Below the pieces are notes generated by a model. It saw only the letters and a list, made by a program, of their open reading frames with translations. It made no database searches and had not been told where the DNA came from. From Amycolatopsis rifamycinica (GTDB lineage: Bacteria; Actinomycetota; Actinomycetes; Mycobacteriales; Pseudonocardiaceae), in the NCBI RefSeq assembly GCF_000695625.1, contig NZ_JMQI01000015.1:1-64000 (forward strand): a stretch of DNA of 64,000 nucleotides, read 5' to 3'. This document shows, piece by piece, positions 63,360-64,000 of the stretch; position 1 is the first letter of the stretch; every line of letters begins with the position of its first letter. Made by a program: the position numbers and the translations under genes.

Positions 63360-64000
63360 ATGTCCACGAACCGGCGGGAGCTCGCCGAGAAACTGCGTGC
63401 CCTGCACGAGGGCACCCTGGTGCTGCCGAACGCCTGGGACGCCGCCAGCGCCGCCCTCATCGCGCGGGCCGGTGCCCCGGCGATCGCCACCACCAGCGGC
63501 GGGATCGCCTGGTCCGCGGGACGCCCCGACGGGCACGGCCTGACGCGCGCGGAGATGGCCGCACTGGTCGCGCGGATCGTCCGCGTCGTCGACGTTCCGG
63601 TGACCGCCGACATCGAGGGCGGCTACGACGACGTCGCGGCCACCGTGCGCGCGGTCGTCGAGGCCGGCGCGGTCGGGATCAACCTGGAGGACTCGACCTC
63701 CCCCGGCGGTCCGCTTTTCGACGTCCCGGCACAGGGCGAGCGGATCCGCTCGGCCCGCGAAGCGGCGACGGCGGCCGGATTGCCCGAGCTGTGGATCAAC
63801 ATCCGTACCGACGTCTACCTGTTCGGCATCGGCGCACCCGAGGGCCGTCTGCACGACGTCCTGACCCGCGCGGGCGCCTACGCCGCCGCGGGCGCGGATA
63901 GTCTCTTCGTGCCCGGCCTGGTCGACCTGGACACGCTCAAGGCACTGGTGAAGGAGAGCCCGCTGCCGGTCAACGTCATGGTGTGGCCAGGCGCGCCGAC
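63360..64000 (+). CDS. isocitrate lyase/PEP mutase family protein (partial)
   Basis: ATG 63360 with AAGGAG before it; 213 codons are visible before the window ends without a stop. LAEKLRALHEGTLVLPNAWDAASAALIARAGAPAIATTSGGIAWSAGRPDG and PVTADIEGGYDDVAATVRAVVEAGAVGINLEDS are the metal-binding and substrate loops of the PEP mutase/2-methylisocitrate lyase superfamily (D-x-E-x-GY, then ED). It begins 20 bp after the Ada-AlkA gene. Confidence 0.85.
   Translation, partial: MSTNRRELAEKLRALHEGTLVLPNAWDAASAALIARAGAPAIATTSGGIAWSAGRPDGHGLTRAEMAALVARIVRVVDVPVTADIEGGYDDVAATVRAVVEAGAVGINLEDSTSPGGPLFDVPAQGERIRSAREAATAAGLPELWINIRTDVYLFGIGAPEGRLHDVLTRAGAYAAAGADSLFVPGLVDLDTLKALVKESPLPVNVMVWPGAP

Overview
The window is very GC-rich, has long open frames on both strands, GTG starts, 4-bp ATGA/GTGA gene overlaps and many regulators (TetR, SARP, LAL-LuxR, XRE with MmyB-like domain, SpoIIE-type PP2C). 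This points to an antibiotic-producing actinomycete, most likely Amycolatopsis or another member of the Pseudonocardiales (inference, no rRNA present).

Left flank (1-10.4 kb): ordinary accessory genes. These are a hypothetical protein, a divergent NmrA-type oxidoreductase/AraC pair, a membrane protein facing a TetR gene across two matching operators, an APC permease, and a TetR gene facing a translationally coupled amidohydrolase / alpha-beta hydrolase / FAD oxidoreductase operon.

Centre-left (10.5-25.3 kb): a type II polyketide cluster. From 16359 to 25289 its order is FAD oxygenase, ABM monooxygenase, TcmI-type cyclase, cupin, KS-alpha, KS-beta, ACP, TcmN-type aromatase, O-methyltransferase, O-methyltransferase and carboxyl methyltransferase. 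This is the tcmGHIJKLMNOP order of tetracenomycin biosynthesis, with TcmN split into two proteins. Upstream lie a second TcmP-like methyltransferase behind apparent SARP boxes, a 14-TM efflux pump behind a leader ORF and a hairpin that covers its Shine-Dalgarno sequence, a methyltransferase with an NPPW motif, a SARP activator and a membrane protein. The predicted product is a tetracenomycin C/X-like, ribosome-directed aromatic polyketide.

Centre (25.3-43.6 kb): a partner-switching signalling island (a PAS-GAF-PAS-PP2C-HATPase-STAS fusion, a second PP2C, a MarR repressor with palindromic operators, and a STAS antagonist). It is followed by an EcsC protein, an esterase, an MBL hydrolase facing an XRE regulator, a P-loop kinase, an ECF sigma/CU044_5270 pair, a large LuxR regulator, two alpha/beta hydrolases and a DUF1345 protein.

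Right part (43.8-64 kb): a large caspase-STAND NTPase-WD40 protein (1737 aa, about 20 blades) whose stop overlaps the start of an alpha/beta hydrolase, a candidate conflict or defence operon. Then come a decayed Roadblock/LC7 gene, a TetR / FAD monooxygenase / MFS set, an SDR/XRE divergent pair, an HTH-NB-ARC-TPR regulator, a zone of gene remnants (MarR, isochorismatase), an Ada-AlkA-like protein with an altered catalytic position, and the start of a PEP mutase/isocitrate lyase-family gene cut by the window end.
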